The translations under genes were made by a program, and so were the position numbers. DNA of 64,000 bases from Halomonas dongshanensis (lineage in GTDB: Bacteria > Pseudomonadota > Gammaproteobacteria > Pseudomonadales > Halomonadaceae). The notes below the pieces were generated by a model, which was given only the letters and a program-made list of their open reading frames with translations, was not told the DNA's origin and did no database searches. Shown piece by piece: positions 36,934 through 45,384 of the stretch; position 1 is the stretch's first letter, and each line of letters begins with the position of its first letter. The stretch lies in NCBI RefSeq assembly GCF_024790395.1, contig NZ_JAJISC010000002.1, forward strand, positions 372,001-436,000. Direction: 5' to 3'.

Positions 36934-38463
36934 ATGCGTTTATTGATCACGTCTGCCGAAGAGGTGGCGGCCAGCATTCAGGATGAAGCAACGATAGCCG
37001 TTGCTTCGAATGGCGGAGGAATGCTCGAACCCAATGCCATTTTTGCAGCGATCGAAGCGCGATTTCTAAAAACGGGGCATCCCCGCAATCTCACCCTCAT
37101 TCATGCCATGGGGTTTGGTGATCGTGACGGTCGAGGAGCCAGCCATTTTGCTCACGAAGGGCTCGTTCGCCGTGTCATCGGCGGGCACTGGACATGGTCG
37201 CACAAGATGCAGCGGCTGGCCCGAGACAACAAGATAGAGGCTTATTCGTTACCGGCGGGAGTCATCTCCCTCTTACTGCGTGAAAGTGGTAGCGGCCGGC
37301 CAGGGTTAATCACTCAAACCGGGCTGGATACGTTTGTCGACCCAACGCAGCAGGGGGGACGCGTCAACGCCTTGGCGACACAAACGCTGGTCGAGCGGAT
37401 CGAGCTGGATGGCCAGCCCTTCTTACGCTATCTACCTTTCAACGTCGATCTGGCCCTTATCAAAGGGACGCTCTGTGATGCGGCGGGAAATATCTCCCTG
37501 GGAGAAGAGCCTGTCGATCTCGATACCAAGGCGGCGGCGCTCGCTGCCTATAACAGTGGCGGGCGCGTGATCGCGCAGGTGCGTGAACAGGTCGCCAATG
37601 GCGCCATTCGACCGCGCGATGTGACCGTGCCGGGTGTCATGGTGAATGCGTTGGTCATTCACCCAGAGCAGAGTCAAACCTATCGTGGTGGGTATGACGC
37701 GGCGTTTTTCGGTAAAGGAGACGCCACGACGGTTGCCGACACTCTCGGCGTGGGAGAGGGCGCCAAAGGCGTGATCGCCTTGCGCGCTGCTGACGAGCTT
37801 ACCGAGGGGGCGGTCGTCAACTTTGGCTTTGGCGCATCGGCAGGCGTTGCCGGTGTCATCGCGGCCAGACATACCCAGGATCGCTACTGGACGACCGTCG
37901 AGCAAGGCATACACGGGGGGCGGATGATGACCGACGAGCTGTTCGGATCAGCCCACGATCCCAAGGTCATCGTATCGACGACCGAGCAGTTCGATTTTTA
38001 TCACGGCGGCGGGCTGGATATCGCGTTTCTGGGCATGGCCGAGTGCGACCGATTTGGCAACGTCAACGTTAGCCATATCGGTAACGGTTTCATCGGCCCT
38101 GGGGGGTTTATCGACATCACACAGAATGCACGCAAGTTGGTGTTTTGTGGAACGTTCGATACCAAGGGCAGCCAGCTCGACATTGGGGAGGGTCGGCTCG
38201 CGGTGAAGCAGCCCGGCAGTGTTCGCAAGTTCGTAAGCGAGGTGGCTGCCGTGACCTTTAGCGGTCGTCGGGCGACGGCGATGGGCCAGGTCGTGCTGTT
38301 CGTGACCGAGCGCGCCGTCTTCCAGTTGACCTCTGACGGTGTAGAGCTGATCGAGGTCGCACCCGGTATCGACATCGAGCGAGACATTCTTTCTGGCATG
38401 GATTTTCGTCCTCTCATCCGTTCACCACGCCTCATGAACGCGGAGTATTTCAATGCAGCATGA
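36934..38463 (+). CDS. Family I CoA-transferase, copy 3
   Basis: This 509-residue fused CoA-transferase has its catalytic glutamate at Glu323 (TVEQGIHGG) and the usual C-terminal ERAVFQLTSDGVELIEVAPG. It follows the TRAP genes directly and overlaps the hydratase gene by 11 bases. It should activate the imported acid. It is closer in layout to copy 1 (TRAP-linked) than to copy 2. Confidence 0.9.
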   Translation: MRLLITSAEEVAASIQDEATIAVASNGGGMLEPNAIFAAIEARFLKTGHPRNLTLIHAMGFGDRDGRGASHFAHEGLVRRVIGGHWTWSHKMQRLARDNKIEAYSLPAGVISLLLRESGSGRPGLITQTGLDTFVDPTQQGGRVNALATQTLVERIELDGQPFLRYLPFNVDLALIKGTLCDAAGNISLGEEPVDLDTKAAALAAYNSGGRVIAQVREQVANGAIRPRDVTVPGVMVNALVIHPEQSQTYRGGYDAAFFGKGDATTVADTLGVGEGAKGVIALRAADELTEGAVVNFGFGASAGVAGVIAARHTQDRYWTTVEQGIHGGRMMTDELFGSAHDPKVIVSTTEQFDFYHGGGLDIAFLGMAECDRFGNVNVSHIGNGFIGPGGFIDITQNARKLVFCGTFDTKGSQLDIGEGRLAVKQPGSVRKFVSEVAAVTFSGRRATAMGQVVLFVTERAVFQLTSDGVELIEVAPGIDIERDILSGMDFRPLIRSPRLMNAEYFNAA

Positions 38464-39211
38464 ACATCTGAATATAGATACCCAAGGCACCGTTCGAATT
38501 TTGACGCTTACGGGAAAGCCCAAGCGTGGTAACCCGCTCACCCAAGCGCTGGCGAGCGATCTGTTGGCCGCCGTACTCGATGCCGAAAACGATTCGACGA
38601 TTCACGCGATCGTCATTGCAGGTACGCCGACTCACTTCTCGGTGGGCGCTGATCTGAACGAAGTGCGTCAGCTCTCGGGCGTTTCCGCCGTTTTGGCTGA
38701 CTGGTTGCAAGAGTTCGATCGTATTGCCGAGGCGCGCAAGCCAACGATTGCTGCCGTGCGTGGTTACGCGATGGGCGGCGGTTTCGAGCTTGCCTTGACG
38801 TGTGATCTGATGGTGGTGGCCGAGGATGCGCAGCTTGCCCTACCTGAAACAGGGGTAGGTGTCATTGCCGGCCAAGGGGGGACGCAGCGCATCCTGCAGC
38901 GTGCTGGGCGCTCTTATGCTAGCGATTTGATTCTAACGGGACGCGTGCTCGACGGCATCGAAGCCGTTCAGGCGGGAATAGCGGCTCGCGTTTGTCCTAC
39001 CGACCAGGTCGTGGAGACGGCGATCGCCGTTGCCCATGACATCGCCAAGCGCAGCCCCGCCGCGATTCGCTTTGCTCGTGAAGTGCTGCACGAGGCGAGC
39101 GATAACCCGATTCGGCAGTCTTTGAAGATGGAGCGGCTATATGCCTCTCTCGTGCTCGATACCAGTGAATGTCGTGAACGTATCGATGCGTTCTTCTCTC
39201 GAAAGTCCTGA
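38453..39211 (+). CDS. Enoyl-CoA hydratase family protein, copy 3
   Basis: This 252-residue crotonase-fold protein has FSVGADLNEV, GYAMGGGFELALTCD and LPETGVGVIAGQGGTQRI. The first hydratase glutamate (PET) is retained, and the GQGGTQR loop is typical of true hydratases. It overlaps the CoA-transferase gene and is followed after 17 bases by the AroE-like gene. Confidence 0.9.
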   Translation: MQHEHLNIDTQGTVRILTLTGKPKRGNPLTQALASDLLAAVLDAENDSTIHAIVIAGTPTHFSVGADLNEVRQLSGVSAVLADWLQEFDRIAEARKPTIAAVRGYAMGGGFELALTCDLMVVAEDAQLALPETGVGVIAGQGGTQRILQRAGRSYASDLILTGRVLDGIEAVQAGIAARVCPTDQVVETAIAVAHDIAKRSPAAIRFAREVLHEASDNPIRQSLKMERLYASLVLDTSECRERIDAFFSRKS

Positions 39212-39228
39212 AAAGCGAAGCGTCCATC

Positions 39229-40062
39229 ATGTCACAAGAGACCGCGTCTAACGTTGGCTTGCCGCTACCCATTAACGGCAAGACACGCCTTTACGCCATC
39301 CTGGGCGACCCCATTGCCCAGGTAGGCTCGCCCGGGCTTTTCAACCCCTGGTTTAGGGCGCAGGGGATCGAAGCGCTACTGTTTCCCGTCCATGTGGCCC
39401 CATCGCACCTCCCATGCGTGTTTTCAGGGCTACTGAACGTACAGAATTTTGATGGCTGGGTCGTGACGGTGCCCCATAAGGTTGCCGTGATGGATCTCAT
39501 CGATAGCGTTACACCGCGTGCCCAGGCCATTGGGGCCGTTAATGCCGTTCGTCGCTTGGCAGATGGCAAGACGGAAGGGGACAATTTCGATGGCGTGGGC
39601 TTTGCAAGATCGCTGGCATCGCAAGGGATCGAGGTAAAGGGCAAGCGCGTATTGATCCTTGGCTGCGGCGGTGCAGGGCGTGCCGTCGCCTTTGCAACGG
39701 CCAGCGAGCAACCGTTGCAGGTCAACGTAGAAGACATCTCTCAAGACAGCGCCTGTGGGCTCACGGCTATGCTCACGGGGGCTTTTCCTACCTTAACGGT
39801 CGAGCGTGGCGCGGGTGACATCTCACGTTTCGACATCGTCGTGAACTGTACCACGCTAGGTCTCAAGGGCGACGACCCCCTGCCTTTCGATGTGGCAAGC
39901 CTTAACGATGGCACCCTCGTCGTCGACATCATTCCTCACTCTACGACGTTGCTCCTGGAGGCCGCTGAGCGCCGTGGCTTACCCATTCACCGTGGTAAAG
40001 GAATGCTCGAAGCGCAGGTCGCTGCCATTGGCGAATTCTTTGGTTACCCAGCGCTGAACTAA
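39229..40062 (+). CDS. Shikimate dehydrogenase-like oxidoreductase
   Basis: This 277-residue protein has the AroE fold: substrate loop GDPIAQVGSP, the catalytic lysine in VTVPHK (Lys84), the catalytic aspartate in FDGVGF (Asp121) and the NADP site LGCGGAGRAVAFA. In AroE the substrate carboxylate is held by two serines in HSxSP. Here the first is Val32 and only Ser34 remains, so the substrate is probably not shikimate. In module B it would oxidise or reduce a hydroxylated intermediate. Confidence 0.87.
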   Translation: MSQETASNVGLPLPINGKTRLYAILGDPIAQVGSPGLFNPWFRAQGIEALLFPVHVAPSHLPCVFSGLLNVQNFDGWVVTVPHKVAVMDLIDSVTPRAQAIGAVNAVRRLADGKTEGDNFDGVGFARSLASQGIEVKGKRVLILGCGGAGRAVAFATASEQPLQVNVEDISQDSACGLTAMLTGAFPTLTVERGAGDISRFDIVVNCTTLGLKGDDPLPFDVASLNDGTLVVDIIPHSTTLLLEAAERRGLPIHRGKGMLEAQVAAIGEFFGYPALN

Positions 40063-40160
40063 GCGCGTTTAGCAAAACGTTTGACGCTGATAGCGACGGC
40101 ATCATGTTGATTTGTGAATGCGCCGGTTACCCGACACGACGATTAACCCAGAGGACAAAC

Positions 40161-41309
40161 ATGAACATCACACTGCCTGATACTGCTGGCCGTAGGACGA
40201 ATTTCGAACTGAAGGCGCAGCCGATTACCGCTGCAAAACTTGGCCCGAACCCTGCGCGCACGGTGTACTCGGCAGCGCATGTCGTGGCCGATCCCTTTGC
40301 CGCGGGCGACCCCACGGGCCCGGCCCAGATCGACTGGCATGCAACGATGGCTTTTCGCCACTACCTGGCCGACCTTGGGTTAGGAATCGCTGAAGCCATG
40401 GATACGGCGCAGCGTGGCATGGGGCTGGATTGGCCTGGCGCCTTGGAATTGATTCGCCGAACACGGGAAGAGCTCCCTAATGCCCGCATTGGAAATGGGT
40501 GTGGAACGGATCAGTTGGACCTCAAGGATGCGCGTTCGCTGGATGACGTGCGCCGTGCCTACATGGAGCAGTTAGACGCTATTCAGTCGTTGGGCGGCGA
40601 TATCATCCTGATGGCGAGCCGAGCGCTGGCCAAAGTGGCGGTGAGCGCAGACGATTACATTCGCCTTTATGGCGACATCCTTTCCGCCTGTGACAACCCC
40701 GTTATCCTGCATTGGCTAGGAAAAATGTTCGACCCGGCGCTGGCCGGATATTGGGGAACGGACGATTTCGAGCAGGCACTGGAAACCGTGCTGCAGATCA
40801 TCGTTGACAACCGCGATAAGGTCGACGGTATCAAGATTTCACTGCTGGATAAGGACAAGGAGATTGCGCTGCGCCGCCGCCTCCCCGATGGGGTGAAAAT
40901 GTATACGGGCGACGACTTCAATTATCCCGAACTCATTGCCGGTGATGCCCAGGGCTATTCGCATGCGTTACTCGGTATCTTCGACCCCTTGGCGCCCATC
41001 GCTGCGCGGGCCGTCGCTGAGCTTGGCGAACACGACACTCAAGCGTTTCGTCAGCTTTTGGACCCCACGGTTCCCCTGGCGCGACACATCTTCAAGGCGC
41101 CCACTCAGTTCTATAAAACGGGCGTCGTCTTCCTGGCCTGGCTCAACGGTTTTCAAGACCATTTCATCATGCTCGATGGTGCACAAGCCAAACGCGCGCT
41201 TCCTCATTTTGTCGAGCTGTTCAAACTCGCCGATAGCTGTGGCGCCCTGCGCGATCCTGAGCTGGCAATCGAGCGAATGAAAAAGCTGCTCGCACTTTAT
41301 GGGGTGTAA
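40161..41309 (+). CDS. DUF993 aldolase-fold protein, copy 2
   Basis: This 382-residue DUF993 protein is clearly homologous to the one at 26792, sharing MDTAQRxxGLD, ILHWLG, FDPALAGY and RRLPDGVKMYTGDDFNY. The candidate Schiff-base lysine is Lys225 in VDGIKISLLD. His184-Trp185 stand where aldolases of the superfamily carry the catalytic tyrosine region. I start at 40161 because AGAGGA lies just before it; the frame is open from 40104. Its stop is 2 bases before the TIM-barrel isomerase gene. Confidence 0.88.
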   Translation: MNITLPDTAGRRTNFELKAQPITAAKLGPNPARTVYSAAHVVADPFAAGDPTGPAQIDWHATMAFRHYLADLGLGIAEAMDTAQRGMGLDWPGALELIRRTREELPNARIGNGCGTDQLDLKDARSLDDVRRAYMEQLDAIQSLGGDIILMASRALAKVAVSADDYIRLYGDILSACDNPVILHWLGKMFDPALAGYWGTDDFEQALETVLQIIVDNRDKVDGIKISLLDKDKEIALRRRLPDGVKMYTGDDFNYPELIAGDAQGYSHALLGIFDPLAPIAARAVAELGEHDTQAFRQLLDPTVPLARHIFKAPTQFYKTGVVFLAWLNGFQDHFIMLDGAQAKRALPHFVELFKLADSCGALRDPELAIERMKKLLALYGV

Positions 41310-41311
41310 TC

Positions 41312-42172
41312 ATGCGCGACTTCTCACAGGATCTATCAGCCCTTGCGCTCAATACCGCGACACTTGGACATAATCTCGATGGGTATGGAGCCGGGTGGAC
41401 GCCAGAACGCGTGATCGATGCATGCGCCGAACGCGGATATGGCGGCATCGTATTCTGGCGACGTGAAATCGGTACGCAGGCTGCTCGAATCGGGCAGTAT
41501 GCCCGTGACGCCGGGCTTGAGGTCGTAGGTCTCTGTCGCACCCCCTTTTTGGTCGGGCCCTTGGCGCCTAAAGGCCATGAGGCGATCATGGAGGATTTTC
41601 AGGCCTCCATCGACATGGCCGCAGCGCTAGGTGCGCCGGTGCTGACGATCGTCGTGGGCGGCGTGGAGGCGGGTACCAAAGGAGTGCGTCCCAGCCTCGA
41701 TCTCGTCGCTGAGCGGGTCACGCGCATGGCGGATGTTGCTGCTTCTCATGGCGTCAAACTGGCACTCGAGCCGCTAAGCCCGGTTTATGGCGGTAACCGT
41801 TCATGCCTGGTCACGATGCGCGATGCGGTCGATATGGCCTTGGCGATCGATAAAGACAATGTGGGCGTGGCGGTCGATGTCTATCATACCTGGTGGGATA
41901 CGGATCTAGAGCGCCAGCTTGTCCGCTTGCCCGCAGCGAAAATTCTCGGTTTGCATCTTTGCGACTGGCTCGCTGACACGACGGACGTGTTGCTGGACCG
42001 TGGCATGATGGGGGATGGGGTAGCGGATATCCGGGCTATCCGGCGCAGTGTCGAAGCGTGTGGCTATAAAGGCCTTTGCGAAGTCGAAATATTTTCGGCT
42101 CGACACTGGTGGACACAGGAACCGGCAAGCGTGCTCGACGAAATCGCCCATCGCTTTCGGACCTGCTGCTGA
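41312..42172 (+). CDS. Sugar phosphate isomerase/epimerase-like TIM barrel
   Basis: This 286-residue protein belongs to the AP-endonuclease-2-like TIM barrels (IolE/IolI, hydroxypyruvate isomerase group). The usual metal ligands appear as Glu in LALEPLSP, Asp in VAVDVYH, His in GLHLCDW and Glu in CEVEIFS. It should epimerise or isomerise a hydroxy-keto intermediate. It is the last gene of module B and lies directly after DUF993, suggesting that the two act in sequence. Confidence 0.88.
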   Translation: MRDFSQDLSALALNTATLGHNLDGYGAGWTPERVIDACAERGYGGIVFWRREIGTQAARIGQYARDAGLEVVGLCRTPFLVGPLAPKGHEAIMEDFQASIDMAAALGAPVLTIVVGGVEAGTKGVRPSLDLVAERVTRMADVAASHGVKLALEPLSPVYGGNRSCLVTMRDAVDMALAIDKDNVGVAVDVYHTWWDTDLERQLVRLPAAKILGLHLCDWLADTTDVLLDRGMMGDGVADIRAIRRSVEACGYKGLCEVEIFSARHWWTQEPASVLDEIAHRFRTCC

Positions 42173-42221
42173 GGCCCAACTGGCATGAGCCGCCGCCCAA
42201 ACGTTGATACCGTCAGTTGCC

Positions 42222-42989
42222 TTACACCCGCGCCACTACTCTAAGGCGTACATAATCGGCGCTCCAGTTGCCGTAGCTGTCGCGTAGGCTGTGGGAGAGT
42301 AGGGTGATGACGTTCTCGACGATGGCTTCTTGCAGGTCTTCGTCGAGGTTGTGCAAGAAAGGGCGGGCGAAAGTATCGAGCCAGCCGTTGATGCCGGTGG
42401 GTAGCGGCGTGGGACGAGGGATCAGCTCGATGCTGTCGACCTTGAAGCCCACGGTTTGCAGCAGGTGGGTGTACTCTTCCACGGTGGGAAAGTACCAAGG
42501 ATGGCGACCACGAATGCTGATGCCGCGAAAATGAAGCGCGGCAATGAAGGCCGTGCAGATCGCCGCTACGTTGCCGTGACCACCGAACTCGGCAACGAAA
42601 CGCCCACCCGGCTTCAATGCCCGCTTGACGCCCGCGAGCACCGTTTGCGGGTCGAGCATCCAGTGCAGCGCGGCGTTGCTGAACACTGCATCGAACTCGT
42701 GCTCGAACGCCAATTGATGACCATCCATGACGTGCGCGGTAATTCCACGCGCGCGCGCGGCCTCCACCATCGATGCCGACGCATCCACCCCCACCACCGA
42801 GGCGCCTAGCTGCGCTATGTGCTCGCTCAACGTGCCATCGCCACAGCCAAGGTCAAGAATGCGCTCGCCCGGCTGCGGCGCCAGTAACTTGACCACCGCC
42901 TTACCGTGATGTGCGACGAAATTGGCGTTATGCGTATAGCTACTCGCATTCCACGCTTGCCCAGGGGCAGTGTTAGGAGAATCGGTCAT
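42222..42989 (-). CDS. Class I SAM-dependent methyltransferase
   Basis: This 255-residue protein has the SAM-binding motif ILDLGCGDGTLSEHIA near residue 45 and a following acidic strand VVGVDASASMV. It resembles trans-aconitate/ubiquinone-type small-molecule methyltransferases. I start at ATG 42989 (MTDSPNTAPG), since AGGAAG precedes it; the frame is open to 43025. It converges with module B. The substrate is unknown. Confidence 0.87.
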   Translation of the reverse strand: MTDSPNTAPGQAWNASSYTHNANFVAHHGKAVVKLLAPQPGERILDLGCGDGTLSEHIAQLGASVVGVDASASMVEAARARGITAHVMDGHQLAFEHEFDAVFSNAALHWMLDPQTVLAGVKRALKPGGRFVAEFGGHGNVAAICTAFIAALHFRGISIRGRHPWYFPTVEEYTHLLQTVGFKVDSIELIPRPTPLPTGINGWLDTFARPFLHNLDEDLQEAIVENVITLLSHSLRDSYGNWSADYVRLRVVARV

Positions 42990-43165
42990 GGCGGCTTCCT
43001 GATGTCTTTTTTGATTGCTTTGCATGAGTATAGCCTGAGCCCGCCTAACGTATTAGGGCGTAACGGAAAATCCTACATGGGCAAGAAGTGGGGCAATCGA
43101 TTAGTAAATGGCTATGTCTTACTATTTGAGATGAAGTCGTCTACTTGTCTTGGTAGCGTGTCGAA

Positions 43166-44041
43166 ATGCGCGTTAATAACGCCCCCTTTTATAACGACAA
43201 GCAAAATACGACACGCACAATGGCTGATTCGGATCGTACTTTCAGTTCTGGACATAGCCCAGGATACACTTCAGGGCCTACCACGCTGCTGCATGCCATG
43301 CAGCTTCTTCAGATTACCGCGCGTGGCGGGCATCGCGGTGCTGGGATAGATGATTATCTGGATGCGCTGGAGATCAGCCGTCCCACCCTCTACCGCCTGC
43401 TCAAAAGCTTGAAGGAGCAAGGGTTTCTGCGTCCATCGCCTGTTAGAGGGCGCTATCTGCTTGGCTATGAGCTACTGGTGCTTGGTGCTCAGGCAGGTAA
43501 CGGCGCTGGGCTTCGCGATCTGGCCCGCCCGCGGCTGCTTTCCTTGGCGCAATCCTTAGGTGACAGCTTCTATCTGTTTGCGCGTGATGGCGTCAACGCC
43601 GTCTGTCTTGAGGTGCAAAACGGTGCCTCTCCCGTAGGTAGCTTCGTGCGCGCTACTGGCGGGCGATTGCCTCTAGGCGTTGGTCAAGCCTCTATCGCGC
43701 TGCTCGCGTATTTGCCCACCACTGAGCAGGACGCAATTTTGGCTGTCAATGCTTGCCTACTCGAGCGCGATTACGCCATCGCCATTGCCGATATCAAGGC
43801 TGAGATTTGTCACCTGCACGCCCACGGTTTTGCTCGGGGTGTGGAGGGTTCGCTGCTGCCCGAGTTCGCCGGTCTTGCGGTGCCAATTCTCGATCACAGC
43901 GGACACCCGCTGGGAGCATTGAGCTGCTCGATGCTGAAGTCGCGCATGACCGATGCCCACCGAGAGGCGGTGCTGACGCAGATGCGTCACGAGGCCAATG
44001 AAATGGTTACCCACGCTCACGGCTTGCTCTACCTGGAATGA
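43166..44041 (+). CDS. IclR-family regulator next to an FAD oxidase and NhaC-type transporter
   Basis: This protein of up to 291 residues has an N-terminal winged helix (IDDYLDALEISRPTLYRLLK, residues about 61-80) and an IclR sensing domain. The first about 40 residues are polar and probably disordered; a later ATG at 43220 is a possible start and neither has a clear ribosome-binding site. Its stop overlaps the start of the FAD oxidoreductase gene (ATGA), so it is co-transcribed with the genes it probably controls. Confidence 0.85.
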   Translation: MRVNNAPFYNDKQNTTRTMADSDRTFSSGHSPGYTSGPTTLLHAMQLLQITARGGHRGAGIDDYLDALEISRPTLYRLLKSLKEQGFLRPSPVRGRYLLGYELLVLGAQAGNGAGLRDLARPRLLSLAQSLGDSFYLFARDGVNAVCLEVQNGASPVGSFVRATGGRLPLGVGQASIALLAYLPTTEQDAILAVNACLLERDYAIAIADIKAEICHLHAHGFARGVEGSLLPEFAGLAVPILDHSGHPLGALSCSMLKSRMTDAHREAVLTQMRHEANEMVTHAHGLLYLE

Positions 44042-45336
44042 CTGCCATGTCCCGACTTACGCACCCCACTCATCAACGTCGCTGTGGCTGGAACGCTTGG
44101 CTGCCCGAGCGCCACGTTCAAGCGCCGCTGGCAGGGCACCAGCATGCTGATATCGTCATCGTTGGTGCCGGATATACCGGTGTTGCTGCCGCGTTAGCTT
44201 GGCAGCAGCACCGTCCCGATGATCGCATTCTAATATTAGAGGCCGAGCAGGTAGGTGAGGGAAGCCCTGGGCGTAACTCGGGTTTCATGCTGGAAATTGC
44301 GTTGGCCAATGATGCTCATCCGGATGAACTCGCGCGCATGTCGCGCCTGAATGCTTTGAGTCGTGAAACCATGGCGTGGCTGCGCCAGCGAGTCGAGCAA
44401 CAAGGCGCGGACTGTGAACTCCAGCACAGCGGCACCTATCGCGCTGCGCGAAGCGAACTGGGAATCGAGGCACTGGCCAAATACCGCCGCTTTCTCGACG
44501 CCGCACAACTTCGCTACGAAACCCTTGATCGTGAGGCGCTTGGCGAGCGGCTAGGAAGTCGTTATTACCGTCAGGGACTCTACTCGCCGGATTGCTATTT
44601 AGTGCAGCCAGCGGCATTGATTCGTGCGCTGGTGGATAGCCTTCCAAGCGCTATCACGCTGCATGAGTATTCCCCAGTACGCGATGTACTCGCTAATGGC
44701 GCTGGCTGGCGAGTTATCACCGATGAAGGCGAGATCAATGCGCGGCGGGTCATCCTCGCTAACAATGCTTTCTCTCGTGCGCTGGGCGCTGATGCCTCCC
44801 GACTAACTGCCATCTATACCTATGCGGCCCTGACCGAAGTACTGCCTGAGCCACAGCGCCAGCGTATCGCCGCTACTCCTTGGGGGCTTTTGCCCGCTCA
44901 TCGTTTGGGTTGCACCCTGCGTACTACCCAGGATGGGCGGCTGATGATTCGCTCGCGCTACAGCTACGAGCGAGAGGCCGATAATGCGCGCATCGAGAGA
45001 GAGCTGCGCAATAGCCTCGAAGCTCGCTATCCCGATCTTTCCCCCATTCGCTTCGAAAGTATGTGGGGCGGTACCACTGGACTTACTTATAACGGTGCGC
45101 CGCTTTGGGGTGAGATCGCCCCAAGGCTTTTCGTTTCGGCAGGCTGTAACGGCGGCGGAATCATCAAGGGCACTTATCTGGGCAATGCTCTGGCACGTCG
45201 CGCCATGGGGCTGGCGACCGAAGATATTCCCGCGCTCTTTGGCCAGGCCAGTTGGATGCCGCCAGAACCCGTTCGCAAGCTAGGGTTCCACCTGAAAAGT
45301 CGATTGGAGCAGCGCAAAGCCTCGGAAGAGACCTAA
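44038..45336 (+). CDS. FAD-dependent amine/amino-acid oxidoreductase (DAO family)
   Basis: This 432-residue protein has the dinucleotide motif IVIVGAGYTGVAAALAWQ near residue 40, then GRNSGFML, and a C-terminal CNGGGIIKGTYLG segment. It resembles gamma-glutamylputrescine oxidase (PuuB) and glycine oxidase relatives. It should oxidise an amine or amino acid with release of ammonia, using oxygen or a quinone. It overlaps the IclR gene and precedes an NhaC-type transporter, giving a small uptake-and-oxidation unit. The exact substrate is unknown. Confidence 0.87.
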   Translation: MTAMSRLTHPTHQRRCGWNAWLPERHVQAPLAGHQHADIVIVGAGYTGVAAALAWQQHRPDDRILILEAEQVGEGSPGRNSGFMLEIALANDAHPDELARMSRLNALSRETMAWLRQRVEQQGADCELQHSGTYRAARSELGIEALAKYRRFLDAAQLRYETLDREALGERLGSRYYRQGLYSPDCYLVQPAALIRALVDSLPSAITLHEYSPVRDVLANGAGWRVITDEGEINARRVILANNAFSRALGADASRLTAIYTYAALTEVLPEPQRQRIAATPWGLLPAHRLGCTLRTTQDGRLMIRSRYSYEREADNARIERELRNSLEARYPDLSPIRFESMWGGTTGLTYNGAPLWGEIAPRLFVSAGCNGGGIIKGTYLGNALARRAMGLATEDIPALFGQASWMPPEPVRKLGFHLKSRLEQRKASEET

Positions 45337-45384
45337 GGCATTTTTCCTTCTGGACATTCTTTAACGACTTATAAAAAAAGAGAG

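Noticed and set aside
42906..43349. 147-residue plus-strand frame over the methyltransferase start and IclR gene
   Set aside because: It overlaps two supported genes, has no motif and mixes intergenic sequence.
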